DNA of 64,000 nucleotides from Nyssa sinensis. Its lineage: Eukaryota > Streptophyta > Magnoliopsida > Cornales > Nyssaceae. This document shows positions 1 to 11,140 of the stretch, piece by piece; the stretch's first letter is position 1, and each line of letters starts with the position of its first letter. The notes beneath the pieces are model-generated. The model saw only the letters and a list, made by a program, of their open reading frames with translations. It did not search any database and was not told the origin of the DNA. The stretch spans positions 15,395,716 to 15,459,715 of the forward strand of contig CM018041.1 in the NCBI GenBank assembly GCA_008638375.1, given 5' to 3'. The position numbers and the translations under genes were made by a program.

Positions 1-3000
1 AACACTGGATATGATAGTTCCCTCAACAATCCAAACTATTGGTACATAAATACAAGAGCTACCAACCACATTACTGCTGATCTAGCCAATCTTAACTTTC
101 CAATTGAGTACCAAGGAGATGACAATATCACAGTAGCCAATGGTCAAGCCTTTGATATATCACACTCTGGTCGGTCCTCTATTTAAGCCAATGATCACGC
201 ATTCAAATTGAATAATGTTCTATGTGCACCTTATATGGCCACCAATCTACTGTCAGTTCATCAGTTTTGCAAGGACAATCACTGCAGATTTATATTTCAC
301 TTTGATATGTTTCAAATACAGGACAAAGCCACCAAGCAGCTCCTCTTCCAAGGCTCCTCTAATCATGACTTATATCCATTGCCAGCTAGCTCCATCAACA
401 AACATCCAGCTCACTTACCACAACCACAATTTTATTTTCAATACTACAATAAACCCTATGCCAATCATAGTCCTCTACAAAGGAATAAGTCTTCAGACAA
501 CCTCCATACTGCATACTTAGGCAAACATGTATCAACTATGCTATGGCATTATAAATTGGGCCACCCCTCCACAACTACTCTACAGTCAATTCTCTCATCT
601 GCTTCAATTACTACTCCAAGAGACTCTGCTCCACTCTGCCAACACTGCCTCATTGGCAAGATGACCAGACTGCCCTTTCCTTTCTCCACTATAGTCTCTA
701 CTGCTCCACTGCAATTAGTTCACAGTGACTTGTGGGGGCTGGCCCCACACACTTTATTTGACAGCTTTACATACTATGTGTCCTTTGTTGATGATTTCAG
801 TTGGTTTACATGGTTTTATCCATTGAAACATAAATCTGATCTGTTCATTACATTTTGCAAGTTCAAGGCCTATGTAGAAAACTTAGGCTGCATTTGGATA
901 GTGATTCAGATATAATTTTTTTAAAATTTTGTAATTAATGTTTTAAAAATTGTGAAAATGCATTTGAATATGATAATCTAAATTATAAAAAATTAAAAAA
1001 TTTAAAATTAATAACTTGCCAAACGCGTATCCAGCGTTTTGAAATTAAAAATCTTGTTTAAAAACCTAAACAAACATACCCTTATTTTCTAGTAGTATAA
1101 AGACATTTAGATCTGATAGGGGAAGGGAATACAATAAAATAAAACTCACATAGCTGCTCACTCAGTCTGGCATCCATCATGAGATGTCCTGTCTTCACAC
1201 CCCTCAGCAAAATGGTATTGCTAAGAGGAAGCATAAGGATATTGTAGAAACTGGTCTTACTCTAATATCCAGAGCCTCTCTACCACTCAAGTATTGAACA
1301 TTGGCATTCTCAACAACAACCTATCTTATCAATAGAATGCCTACAAGAGTTCTATCCCACCTCTCTCCCTATGAGAAGTTGTTTCACTCTCCTCCTGATT
1401 ACACAGTTCTCAAGACCTTTGGTTGTGCCTGTTAGCCCCTCCTCAAACCATATTCCCATAAAAAAATGCAACCCAAAACCACATAATGTGCTTTCCTAGG
1501 CTATGCCCTTAACTACAAAGGCTTTTATTGCCTTAACCATTCCATCAACAAGATATATGTCACCAGACATGTACTCTTTGATGAAACTACCTATCCATTC
1601 CATCATTTTAATTCTCTCCTAACCTCAATTTATAATCTACAAACCTGGCTTATACCCTCAACTTCACTTTTAGGCTCCATTCCTTTCCAATCTCTCCCTA
1701 CTGATAAAAATTCATCACCACTGCCTTCTGTCCCTCAGCCCCCTACCTCTACAACCTTGCCTCTCATACTATCACAAACACTCCCTGTTCCCTCACAACA
1801 ACTCAACTGCACTCCACCTACAGACACTTTTCCATCTGCCCCAATTCCCAATTGCTCAATTATGAAAAATCAACCAATAACTCAACTGCATTCAACCAAT
1901 CATCCAACCTCTCAGCCTTTAGCCATTAGTTTAGAACTTGCCGCTAACATAAATCAACACCCAATGGTGACAAGATCTAAATTGGGCATCTCTAAGAAGA
2001 AGACTTTCAAAGTAGTCGCCTCTCCTAATACCTTAGAATCTTATACTGAGCCTCAATCCTTTACTGCCGCTAATAAACTTTCAGCCAGGAGGAAAGCCAT
2101 GATTGAAGAGTTCACTGCTTTTCATCAACAGCACACTTAGACACTCGTACCTCTTCCACCCAACAAAAATGTGGTGGGATATAAGTGGGTGTACAAACTT
2201 AAACAAAATTCAGATGACAGCATATCAAGACACAAAGCCAGACTTGTGTACCATCAGGAGGCAGGTCTTGATTATGATAAAACCTTTAGCCCAATGGTAA
2301 AACACACAACTGTGAGGATTGTGCTTGCTTTGGCTGCTCACTTCAACTGGCCTCTAAGACAATTAGATGTAAAAAATGCATTCCAACATGGCCACCTCAA
2401 AGAGGAAGTTTACATGTTCCAACCTTATGGATTCATAGACCCCAATTACCCCTACTATGTCTGTAAACTCAATAAATCTATATATGGTCTCAAGCAAGCC
2501 CCTAGGGCTTGGTTTGAGAGTTTCACCTCGCACCTATTGACCCTAAACTTCACTCAATCTATAGTTGATACCTTCCTCTTTCTCAGACACCAAGGCTTCT
2601 CTACTATAATCTTTCTTCTATATGTTGATGATATTATAGTAACAGGTAATGATCCCTCCTTTGTCCAAACTCTAATTCATCAACTAAGCTAGGCATTTGA
2701 TATGAAAGACTTGGGACCTCTCTATTATTTCCTAGGCCTAGAAATCTCTCACACTCCCTAAGGCCTATTTGTTTCTCAACAAAAGTACCTCAAAGATCTT
2801 CTTGTAAAAGCTCAAATGCTTGACTGCAAGGCCTACAAAACTCCATGCGCCCCTACCTTTCACTTGAGTAAAACATCTGGCCAACTACTCTTAGACCCCA
2901 CTCCTTTCAGATCTTTAGTTGGAGCCCTACAATATCTAACCTTTACCAGACCAGATATATCATTTGTTGTTAACACAATTTGTGAACATATGCAAAATCC

Positions 3001-3589
3001 AACAGACAATCATTTCTTAGCTGTCAAAAGGATTCTGAGGTATCTCAAGGGCAGTCCCACTGTTGGCCTTTATTACCATCCCACAGCTTTAACTCTTGAG
3101 GCCTACTCAGATGCAGACTGGGCAGGTAATCCACTTGATAGGAAATCAATCACTGGCCTCCTCCTCTACCTTGGCTCTAGTCCAATTCACTGGAGTGCCA
3201 AGAAACAGAGCACTGTAGCCAGGTCCTCCACAGAAGCCAAGTATAAGGCCATGACAATCACAACAGTTGAATTATCATAGGTTAGAATGCTCTTCCAAGA
3301 CCTCCACTTGTATCTCAAACAACCCTCAGTTCTCTATTGTGATAATATCTCAGCCATGGCGTTGGCATCCAATCCAGTATTCTATGGTAGAACTAAACAC
3401 ATAGAAATAGATTTCCATTATATCAGAGAACAGGTTACAAGAAAGGCCATCACTCTGCACTTTGTATCTTTTAAAGATCAACTTACTGACATCTTCACTA
3501 AAGGCCTTCCCTTAAACAGGTTCCTCACTCTATGGTCCAAACTGCTGGCTTTCACCCCTACCATCAGTTTGCAGGAGGATGTTAACTAA
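1..3589 (+). pseudogene. Ty1/copia gag-pol polyprotein relic (protease to RNase H), 5' end outside the window
   Basis: Decayed polyprotein of a Ty1/copia retrotransposon. In order: a protease-like segment (about 30-120), a GAG-pre-integrase zinc-binding region (about 540-660, with LWHYKLGHPS and CQHCLIGK), the integrase core (about 700-1230, split by a MITE), the integrase C-terminal and linker region to about 2100, reverse transcriptase (2171-2700, with YVDDI at about 2621) and RNase H (2816-3589, with ARSSTEAKY). The protease active-site triad, normally D-S/T-G, reads N-T-R here. In-frame stops interrupt it near 185, 1160, 1297, 1434, 2138, 2690, 2759 and 3278, so it cannot make a polyprotein. 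The MITE plus one target-site copy is 199 bp, and discounting it puts the 5' part (208-882) and the 3' part (1757-3589) in one frame. Family assignment is by recognised domains and is secure; the lineage within copia is not resolved. Confidence 0.9.
886..1081. mobile_element. Tourist/PIF-Harbinger-type MITE (196 bp) inside the copia integrase
   Basis: The segment begins GGCTGCATTTGGATAG and ends CTAAACAAACATACCC. The ends are imperfect terminal inverted repeats (about 10 of 16 positions). It is flanked by TTA on both sides (883-885 and 1082-1084), the target duplication expected of PIF/Harbinger MITEs. Its interior is AT-rich and non-coding. Integrase coding sequence stops at the left edge and resumes right after the right edge with an SD-G-GREY-like catalytic region, which confirms the boundaries. 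The superfamily is inferred from the TTA duplication and the style of the ends. Confidence 0.75.
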
Positions 3590-3710
3590 TCATGCTCTCA
3601 ACAAAACACAAAAACTACAATAAGTCAAAACAGCCCAACCAACTCCAACAGAATCCAGCTGACTGTAACGAACTGTAACAAACCAGAGTTTGTTATTGAT
3701 ATCTAGCTTT

Positions 3711-3752
<42 letters not shown>

Positions 3753-3870
3753 TGATGAAACAGTGTAATACGTGATGAAAAAGTAATGAAAGAAAATCTG
3801 ATTTTCCCTCTCTAAAGTCTCTTACCTATTCCTCCTCTCCGACTCTCTCTATCTCTTTGTATCAATGGTG
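3580..3870 (+). mobile_element. 3' LTR of the copia relic (right edge uncertain)
   Basis: A purine run (3571-3579) is followed by TGTTAAC at 3580, which overlaps the last codons of the polyprotein, as expected for a polypurine tract and LTR start. The segment contains a (TA)n microsatellite and a pyrimidine-rich stretch. The right edge lies somewhere between about 3863 and 3880. I could not fix it because the 5' LTR is outside the window and the SKP1-like target has decayed. Confidence 0.5.
3713..3749. repeat. (TA)n microsatellite
   Basis: An uninterrupted TA dinucleotide run inside the copia 3' LTR. Confidence 0.9.
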
Positions 3871-3883
3871 AACAAGTTCACTA

Positions 3884-4078
3884 TTAATTATATCTGATTT
3901 TCATAGTTTCTTCAATGGCTAAGGTCTTGCCATCAACGTTTGGCACATGAATTGTATTGGTAGCGCAATCATCTTCTACTAAATTCTTGATGGTTACAAA
4001 CTGGATTGTGGCTGATTTTTCGATAACAAATTCTTCACGGTCGAAACTCTTCAGAGCTAGCTTCTTCTCTAATGACAT
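3884..4078 (-). pseudogene. SKP1-like (ASK) N-terminal fragment, truncated by the copia insertion
   Basis: SKP1 proteins are adaptors that link F-box proteins to cullin-1 in SCF ubiquitin ligases. The 64-residue reading frame matches the SKP1 N-terminal BTB/POZ-like fold: a LKS-D-EEFV start, a TIKNLVEDDCA helix and a VPNVDGKTLA stretch, closely like the second copy at 19.2-19.65 kb. Similarity ends just after KTLA. About ten codons seem to be missing, a short EETMK stretch may correspond to DETIT of the other copy, and then a stop and the copia LTR follow. The C-terminal F-box-binding half is absent, so it should not work as an SCF adaptor. It is a decayed paralogue. Confidence 0.75.
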
Positions 4079-4330
4079 TATGCTAGAAGAAGAAAAAAAG
4101 TAGAAATTTGGTTATGAAAGCAAGCAGAAATTTGATTGAGATGGGAAGAATTTGAAAACAGAAAGGGCGAAGGGTTTTCAAACCAGAAATTTTATTGCTA
4201 AATAGTGTATGTATTGATTGTACATATAACGGTGTTGTCCCAGTCAGAGGAGTAGGATTCCACTTAGAAATAGAGGCCATTTCTATATATATTAAATTTC
4301 CTACGTACAATATGATTTTGCTTTCTGTGT
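4079..4330 (-). promoter_or_regulatory. 5' flank of the truncated SKP1-like copy
   Basis: This stretch lies immediately upstream (minus strand) of the SKP1-like start. A box near 4238-4275 (CAGTCAGAGGAGTAGGATTC) resembles sequence at about 19,788-19,815 upstream of the frameshifted SKP1-like gene and at about 18,835-18,860. The shared box marks it as a conserved upstream region of the paralogues. No TATA box is clear. Function is not shown. Confidence 0.45.
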
Positions 4331-5675
4331 TGATATTGGTGATTGGTGGATAATTTTTTAAAATAAAATAATAATAAATTTGTTTATAAAGTATAATTAT
4401 TTAAAGATAAAATTATATTTATACCTCCCCAGTTTCATCTGGATTTACTTTGATTCATATGACTAAAAATATGACAGTAATATCTTTTGTGATCGTGATT
4501 AAAGTGACAGGACGTGACAATGTGGCAAGATATTTACTTATTTTATTTAAAAACTAATTAGTGAGTCATTTCTCAAAATAATAATAATAATAATAATAAA
4601 TTGTTACAAAATACAATAATTTAAAATAAAAGTAGGAGTTATAATTGTAAATTGACATAAACTAAAAATAAAAACTTTTCGAAAAAAAGAATATGTTAAA
4701 AGAATGTTTGGATCATCGTTCGAAGTTTATATTCATGGTCTACTAACATGACTTTAGATTAAGCTGAATTATGGGGTGCTTGGATGAGTTTAAACGATCG
4801 GTTACAAACTATAATTTTTTGTCAAAACTAAAGATTAGGTTAAGCTAAAAAATGTAGCTTCCAAGACCTCTGTTTCTATACCAGCATCTAATTTAAACCT
4901 GTAATTTAAAATAATTATGAATATATGTCATGCATCGACGTATATACTTTTAAAATAAAAGAATCAATTGTTCATGGACAAAAACTGTCTAATTATTCTA
5001 TTATAACAAAAATTAAAATTAACATATGAATGCACACGAAAGACACTTTAAATCATATTATAATTCTTTTATTATATAAACCTATATAGTTTATAGTATG
5101 TCTATCTATATATAATATTTATATCATTATGGAAACACACGGAACAAAAATTAAATCACTTGCATTAATTACATAAATAGAATAAAGTAAGAATAAGTTC
5201 TTTTAATTATATCATTTATAAAATATTTAATTTATATTTAACATTAATTTATATTAAATTAGTTGTATAATTTATTAATTCATTAATATTTACTTTTAAA
5301 TTTTAGTTAAAATACATGTAGCCAATCACACAAAATCATCTTTAATATAATTGAAGGACAAATAAGACATTTCATAGTTAAAAATTACTTGTGAACAATT
5401 TTTACCAAATATCCAATTAATCACTTTTGTCATTTAATCAATTTTAACATATATTAATTCTAACAACAAACTAACTTTATATTAATTAATTATTTTTCAA
5501 TCAATTAACTTATAATCAATTCCGTTAATTTCAGTAATACCAAACAAACACTTAATAGAATTTAATTTTTGATAATAAAATCTGACTTTAAATATGTTAT
5601 TAACTTGATTGAAATAAGTGATTTTAGGTAATTCTATCAAAGATTTAGTATCAAATTTCGAGGTCTATAATATTC
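4331..5675. other. AT-rich intergenic stretch, no gene seen
   Basis: Very AT-rich sequence with short ATA and TTA runs and no reading frame of interest. It holds degenerate blocks resembling the far upstream region of the 19 kb SKP1-like gene (around 4380-4420 and 4600-4640, compared with 20,090-20,150). Confidence 0.5.
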
Positions 5676-5960
5676 TTCAATTGAATTATCTTATGATACT
5701 TTCTTTTTCTTTTTTAATTAACAACATAAGAGCTCAATTAAGATATTTTAATTGTAATTTTCGAATAAGTCAAAGCAGCTTTACAATGTTTACATAACAT
5801 ATACTGTTTGTTTAATATACTTTAATTGGTATATTCTATAATATTATTTTTTGGAAAAAATAAAGATAAATTTATATTTGAAGTGAATGAAAAAAATCAA
5901 TCAAGATATATGTATGTTTATTAATTATGTTAAATGTGTATTATTTTTGTGCATATTACC
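5676..5960. repeat. Paralogous block shared with 17,972-18,500
   Basis: Two sub-blocks (about 5676-5800 and 5822-5960) match 17,972-18,096 and 18,405-18,500 in the same orientation. Shared stretches include CAATTGAATTATCT, a TTAATTGTAATTTTC-like core and AAAGTGAATGAAA. In the second copy the sub-blocks are separated by about 300 bp. I read this as flanking sequence of a SKP1-like tandem duplication unit. The comparison is by eye. Confidence 0.6.
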
Positions 5961-6859
5961 ACAAAAATAATGTTTAAAGTTTGAAAAAATAGTTGAGCAG
6001 ATTGTTTTGAAACAAATTTTTTTGTAAACACTGGTGGGAGAGATTTGGTCTTGTTGATGTCCTTGCTATAGAAACCACAGAATTTTAATAAGAAACTTGA
6101 TGAATATGTTGAGTTATCGAAAACTCTTTTTCATGAAGAGGGAAGACCCTTTGAAGTTTCTGCTTTAACTAGGAGAAGATCCCTCTATAGGTTAATAAGC
6201 TTATTGAATATACAGAGTTTGCTTTAGCTAGGAGAAGACCTTTTGAAGATTAATGAACATACAGATCATATAGCTTCCCAGAAGCTGTAAAATCTGATCA
6301 ATACTCCATTTACTGGTTGAGGCAATTGCAACCCACTACTATACATACCATATATATATAGTTCAACTAAGCCTGTGAAGTTTTCATGAGAAAAGTGCTT
6401 ATAATCAGATTTTAAAAGCATCCTTTCACGTAAGTTGTTATCATATTAGCTGATCTGTAATCTGAATTATATTTTAAGAAGTGCATGTGCTATCACACAA
6501 TTTGTGAACAACTCTTTACTATATGTTTTGTGATTTGATATTTGAACTATGTTATCAGAAAAGAACGTATTTTAGAAATGCTTCTGTTATGTTTTATACG
6601 TGATCTATTCTGATATAGATGCTATCTGTTTGAGAAACTTGGTGCCCATGGTATTTTGTGCAAAACTTTGTCTTGCAAAACCTGTGACAGGATACAGGAA
6701 TTACTCACGAGCTTAGTGAAACTCGTATGGATTTATCCAACATATTTCATGTTATTGAATTAGCAAGGAGGTAATAAGTCTATGCAGAATAGCCGAGAGT
6801 GTGAATGCAATGAATCTTTTGTACTAGGAACTGGGTTGGATGTGATTTGGAATCCTTTG
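5961..6859. other. Intergenic, no gene seen; short direct repeat near 6140-6260
   Basis: No coding sequence recognised. A roughly 65-bp direct repeat is present around 6140-6260, with TGCTTTARCTAGGAGAAGA occurring twice, each time followed by sequence ending in GAACATACAG or GAATATACAG. The origin is unknown; it may be more decayed SKP1-like flank or LTR. Confidence 0.4.
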
Positions 6860-7191
6860 GATAATCATATGATGCGTTTTTGGGACTGATGACAAGCTAG
6901 ACTTTTGGGAATTATCTTTTTGTACTTTTGGGGGATACGTACGTGATGTACATATAAATGTTGATGACTCATGATGAATAGTAATGACAATGATCTTATT
7001 TTGAGTAAACTTTATGAATGACTAGTGTTGAAATGGTTATCAGATGAGTTGCACACGTGTAGCTTCCGCAATTAATATTAAAAACAAATTATATCACTCT
7101 TGTGCAATTCATTTAATTTTGTATGGACTGTCCGAGTGATAGTGTTGGTCATCGAACCCTAATCCACGTAGGGTGGGTTTTGGGTCGTGAT
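6860..7191 (+). mobile_element. Fragment of a Ty3/gypsy LTR, 3' end
   Basis: The stretch ends ATCCACGTAGGGTGGG followed by TTTTGGGTCGTGATA at about 7162-7191. That resembles the 3' terminus of the solo LTR at 24,610 read on its minus strand (ATCCGCATAGGGTAGG, then TTTCAGGTCATGACA). The left limit is arbitrary and I found no target duplication. No coding content. Confidence 0.4.
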
Positions 7192-7539
7192 AGCTACCAT
7201 ACAGTCATGTCTCACAAATCCAAGTTTTGTACTTGAACTTTCTTTTCATTTGTTTGGGATAAAAATATCATTAACAATACCAAAGTTTATGAACAACTTA
7301 CGTAGCCCTAAAGGGTCCATAGATGTTAGTAGATTTTCAACAAAGACTGTATATAGTACATCATCGAATTTCATAACAATCTCAAATTGTCTCTACTTGT
7401 ATATGATCGGATTTCATCCGTCTCTTCACAATTATTTGGCTCGATTCATCCACATGCTATCACTTGTTTGCCTTCAAAGCATTCTTCAGATCTTTTAGCA
7501 AAGTTACAATAAAAATATTAAATTAATTATTGAAAGGAC
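7192..7539. other. Intergenic; open frame of no recognised identity
   Basis: A 103-codon open stretch (7187-7498, plus strand) is hydrophobic and matches nothing I know. It lies directly beside LTR remnants, so I treat it as chance. Confidence 0.4.
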
Positions 7540-8450
7540 CCTAAAAATAACCGCGAGTGCCACCATCGAAAAATCCCATGTTTGGCCTTTCGGAGATTTG
7601 GGGATCTCGGTTGTCCCCTTCCCTAAAGGAGGGGAGGAACGCCTCTATGAAGATGAAAAGAGAATAAGGTAGTTGCCAACTTGTTTTGGGCAAATAAATA
7701 AGCAAACCCACTACAACCCATGGGAAATTATACATCATAAAAAAACACAAAGAAAATAAAAGAAATTACGTTGCTTCATGTCTTAGTTACAAACTAAACC
7801 GCTTGACATGGGTTAAATAAAGTGAAAGCATTGAATTTACGTAACCAAAGAAAATAGATCCGGGGGCTAAGGTACGGAGTGACAAGGTGTTAGGCACCCA
7901 CTGTGCTCGGTTCGAATGGACCAGTCTCAAGTGTTCATATACAAGTCTCATTCAACGCATCAATAGAAATAGAGAAAAAAAGTAGAGAAAGACAATGATA
8001 AATAACCCAAACATAAATCAATAACAAGAAAAGGCTTTGAAGCCGCCTCTTAATCTACTTCCATCAATGGTGATTGTGGGCGCCAAAGCCGAAAAAAATC
8101 CTCTTTGTATGGATTAGGGGACCCCGATTATCTAAAGGTGGTAAGAAACACCTCTTATGGAAAAGATGAAAATGAGGAGTCACCAGCTTGTTTTGGGCAA
8201 TTAAACAAGCAAACCCATTACAACAGAATGTAAACAAAAGGAAACTGAAAAAAAAATGAAATAATTGAAATTACATTGCTTTGTCTTGTAGTTACATTCT
8301 AAAGATCCCTTGACATGGATCATAAGTAAAGCATTGATCAATACGAAACCAAATATTATAGATCCGGGGGCTAAGGTACGGAATGGGAAGGTGTTAGGCA
8401 CCCACCTTGCCCGATCCGAATGGATCGGCCTCAAATATTCAATTGCAAGG
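7540..8450 (-). repeat. Two diverged tandem copies of a Tat/Ogre-like LTR/leader segment
   Basis: The copies at about 7540-7945 and 8060-8450 share GCTTGTTTTGGGCAA-like blocks, then GATCCGGGGGCTAAGGTACG and GGTGTTAGGCACCCAC in the same order and orientation. On the minus strand these read GTGGGTGCCTAACACC, then CGTACCTTAGCCCCCGGATC, a block I recognise from the LTR/leader of large Tat/Ogre-type Ty3/gypsy elements in dicots. No protein domain survives. A superfamily search would confirm or refute this. Confidence 0.5.
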
Positions 8451-8559
8451 CTATTTCGTTAGGAAAAAAAGAAAAGAAAGATACGAGTCTAGAAAAGATA
8501 GATAACAAAGAATCTTACATAAAGAAATAAAACGAACAGAAAAGACAGAAAGAAAATCT

Positions 8560-8970
8560 GACTCGGGCTTAAAGGCTTCCTACATATCCGTTCAAAAAAT
8601 GGAATCAGAGTCGCGTAGTTCTCCGGTTTACCCATTTTATCAAGAGTGATAAAAAATGCGAGATCAACCGGATCTAAAGGAGATTGTTAAGGGTTTGAGA
8701 TGCGTACCTTATTCAGTCATGATAGTCGGGCAGCACTTCAGCTAGGAAAGTTTAATTCGGAGGCTTCAATCAGGCAGATCTCCAACTTGTTCTTCGGTTT
8801 GGAAAGCATCATTTCAGCTTGCTTATTGAAGGAAGACCGTTACTTTAATAGGGTTTCGGCGTTAAAAGAATGAGAGTTCTTGTAGAAAGAACTTTAGAAT
8901 TATACTAACAGTATAAAGCTATGAAAATTGTGTATTTAAAAATGATGGCTATGGGGTTCTATTTATAGGC
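8560..8970 (-). mobile_element. Tat/Ogre-like LTR core with TATA box, minus orientation
   Basis: Read on the minus strand, a TATA box (CCTATAAATAG, 8959-8969) is followed about 340 bp downstream by GAACTACGCGACTCTGATTCC-type sequence and GGATATGTAGGAAGCC (about 8570-8622), an arrangement typical of the LTRs of these large gypsy elements. A related motif recurs near 13,071-13,125. The neighbouring array of leader repeats lies downstream in the same direction, consistent with one minus-oriented relic spanning roughly 7.5-13.4 kb. Confidence 0.5.
8959..8969 (-). promoter_or_regulatory. TATA box of the Tat/Ogre-like LTR
   Basis: CCTATAAATAG on the minus strand is a near-ideal plant TATA box, with LTR leader-type sequence downstream. 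It is probably inactive given the decay of the element. Confidence 0.5.
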
Positions 8971-9569
8971 AAAATATGGAGATTCAATCCAAAGGCCTAA
9001 AATGAAACCCTAGAACGGAGGGCTATGATCATGTCTTGAGTGATAATTATCTAATTAAATAAATTAAAAATCAAATTATTATCCTAAGGAATGATTATCC
9101 AAGACAATTGAATTAATAAATAATTATGACGTGCACATGGATGAGATAATGAGATAAAAGAGAAATAGAATTTAAATAAAAATAAACTCTAAAATAAAAA
9201 TGTATAAGTTTAATGTCTCTCTTTTTAAGGAAATATCAAGCAACCAGATTCATGGAAACTCTAGAAATGGAAAGTCCTAATTATGCCTAAATAAACTACT
9301 ATCACTCAAGATTACCAAATTGCCCCCAATTCGGAGCAGAATCTTTAGATTTCCATAAGACATATGAAATGACCAAATTACCCATAGTTTGTCACCAAAT
9401 GGCTGAAATTACCAAATTATCCATACATGGGTAAAATGATATAGAAATTACAAAAATTTTCCTCAAGTGACTAAGAAGTCCTAATGAGGGTGGAATTGTG
9501 CCAAAATTTTCAAAATACCCTCAAAAGGAAAAATGGTGCCAAAATTATCAAAATACCCTCTGATGGGCA

Positions 9570-9875
9570 GAAGAGTCCTAACCAAGGTGGGATTCCGACA
9601 AGAAGAGACCTACAAGGTGTGGGACTCTATCGGAAAAACTCCTACTAGGTATGAGACTCTGACATGAGAGTCCTATTAGGATTGGGACTCTGTAAGGAGA
9701 GTCTTAACGAGAGTGTGATTTTTTCAGGAAGAGTCCTACTTGAATTGGGACTTTGGTAGGGGAGTCCTAACGGAAGTGGGACTGTATCGGAAAGAGTCCT
9801 ACTGTAGCTGGGATTTTGGAAGGAGAGTCTTAACATGAATGAGACTCTATCGGGAAGAGTCCTACTAAAAGTAGG
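9570..9875. repeat. Minisatellite, about ten units of 31-32 bp
   Basis: About ten units are built on GAGTCCTAnnnnnnnTGGGACTCT. Variants alternate between a GAGTCYTAAC type and a GAGTCCTACT type, suggesting a higher-order unit of about 62-63 bp. Each unit contains GAGTCC and GGACTC arms that could pair. It sits upstream (minus strand) of the LTR TATA box, so it may be U3 sequence of the Tat/Ogre-like relic. Confidence 0.75.
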
Positions 9876-10289
9876 TTTCTAGGCGTAATTGTTGAATTAC
9901 TCTTACCCAATCAAAGGTCACAAAATGAGGTGTCTATAGAAAGCCTTTCGTTGATGTAACTTGCAAGTAAATGAACATCAACGTAAGAAAAAGAGATACC
10001 TATTTTGACATTGATTGTGATTTTTTGTTTGACGTGGTCGGACTCATTCCTAAATGAGATTCTTATATATCACTCTCGAGTGAATTAGACCATTTCTAGT
10101 TCGTGTCGAACGGAAATAAGTGTTGTCTTTACAAGATTTCTGTAAAGAGACTCGTTTGATAGGCTTGTTGTGTGGTTACGCCCTCAAAAATGACTCATTG
10201 GAGTCTACTTGTTAGGAAATGTGATCCTGCCAAGTCCTTCATGAGGTTGTGTTTTGATGAGATGGTCTTACGTCCTTAGACGTTTTACT

Positions 10290-11140
10290 TAAAATGGAAT
10301 TTCATCCTAGTAGACTGATAAGAGAGAATGTGTTAGACGACTTACCTGAAAAGAATGCTATCCTAATAAGATAATGAATTTGTGTCCTCAAATGACTTAC
10401 CTAAAAGGGGGCTTCGTCCTAATAAGTTGATAAAATGCGTCATCAGAAAATTTACCTAAAAGGGAACTTCATCCTAATAGGTTAATAAAATTACTTCCTT
10501 GGATGACTTTCCTAAAAGGGAACTTCATCCTAATAGGTTGGTAAAATTATGCCCCCATACATTTTTACCTAGATGGATTATGTCCTTGGTGGATGGCTTG
10601 CCCTGATAGATTACAGCCTTGGTGGATGACTTGCCTAGATGGAGTACGTCCTCAGATTTTTTTCTTAGATGGATTACATCCTTGGTAGAGTGCTTACGTA
10701 GATGGATTACGTCCTCAGGCTTTTTTTTGCCTAGATGGATTACGTCCTCAAACATTTTTGCCTAAATGGATTACATCTTCAGATGTTTTACCTAAAAGGG
10801 AACTCCATCCTAATAGGTTTGTGAAATTGCGTCCTCAGACTACTTACCTAAAAGGGAACTTCATCCTAATAAGTTGATAAAATGCGTCATTGGACGACTT
10901 ACCTAAAAGGGAACTCTATCCTAATAGGTTGCTAAAATGCGTCCTCAAACGACTTACCTAAAAGGGAACTCCATCCTAATAGGTTGATAAAATGCTTCCT
11001 CAGCCGACTTACCTAAAATGGAAATTCATGATAAAATGTATCCTCAGACGACTTACCTAAAAGGGAACTCCATCCTAATAGGTTGATAAAATGCGCCCTT
11101 AAACAACTTACCTAAAAGGGAACTTCATCTGAATAGGTTC
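10290..11140. repeat. Minisatellite, about twelve units of roughly 54 bp with a variant block
   Basis: Units are built on ACTTACCTAAAAGGGAACT followed by TCATCCTAATAGGTTGATA and AAATGCGTCCTCAGACG. The run is broken at about 10,555-10,790 by a related but shorter unit (TAGATGGATTACGTCCTC). Unit divergence is moderate. No selective coding reading is evident. Confidence 0.75.

Noticed and set aside
7187..7498. 103-codon plus-strand frame
   Set aside because: Starts at the edge of an LTR remnant, hydrophobic but with no family match; probably chance in AT-rich DNA.
9570..11140. CRISPR-like reading of the repeat arrays
   Set aside because: Units are contiguous and diverged, without unique spacers, in a plant genome.
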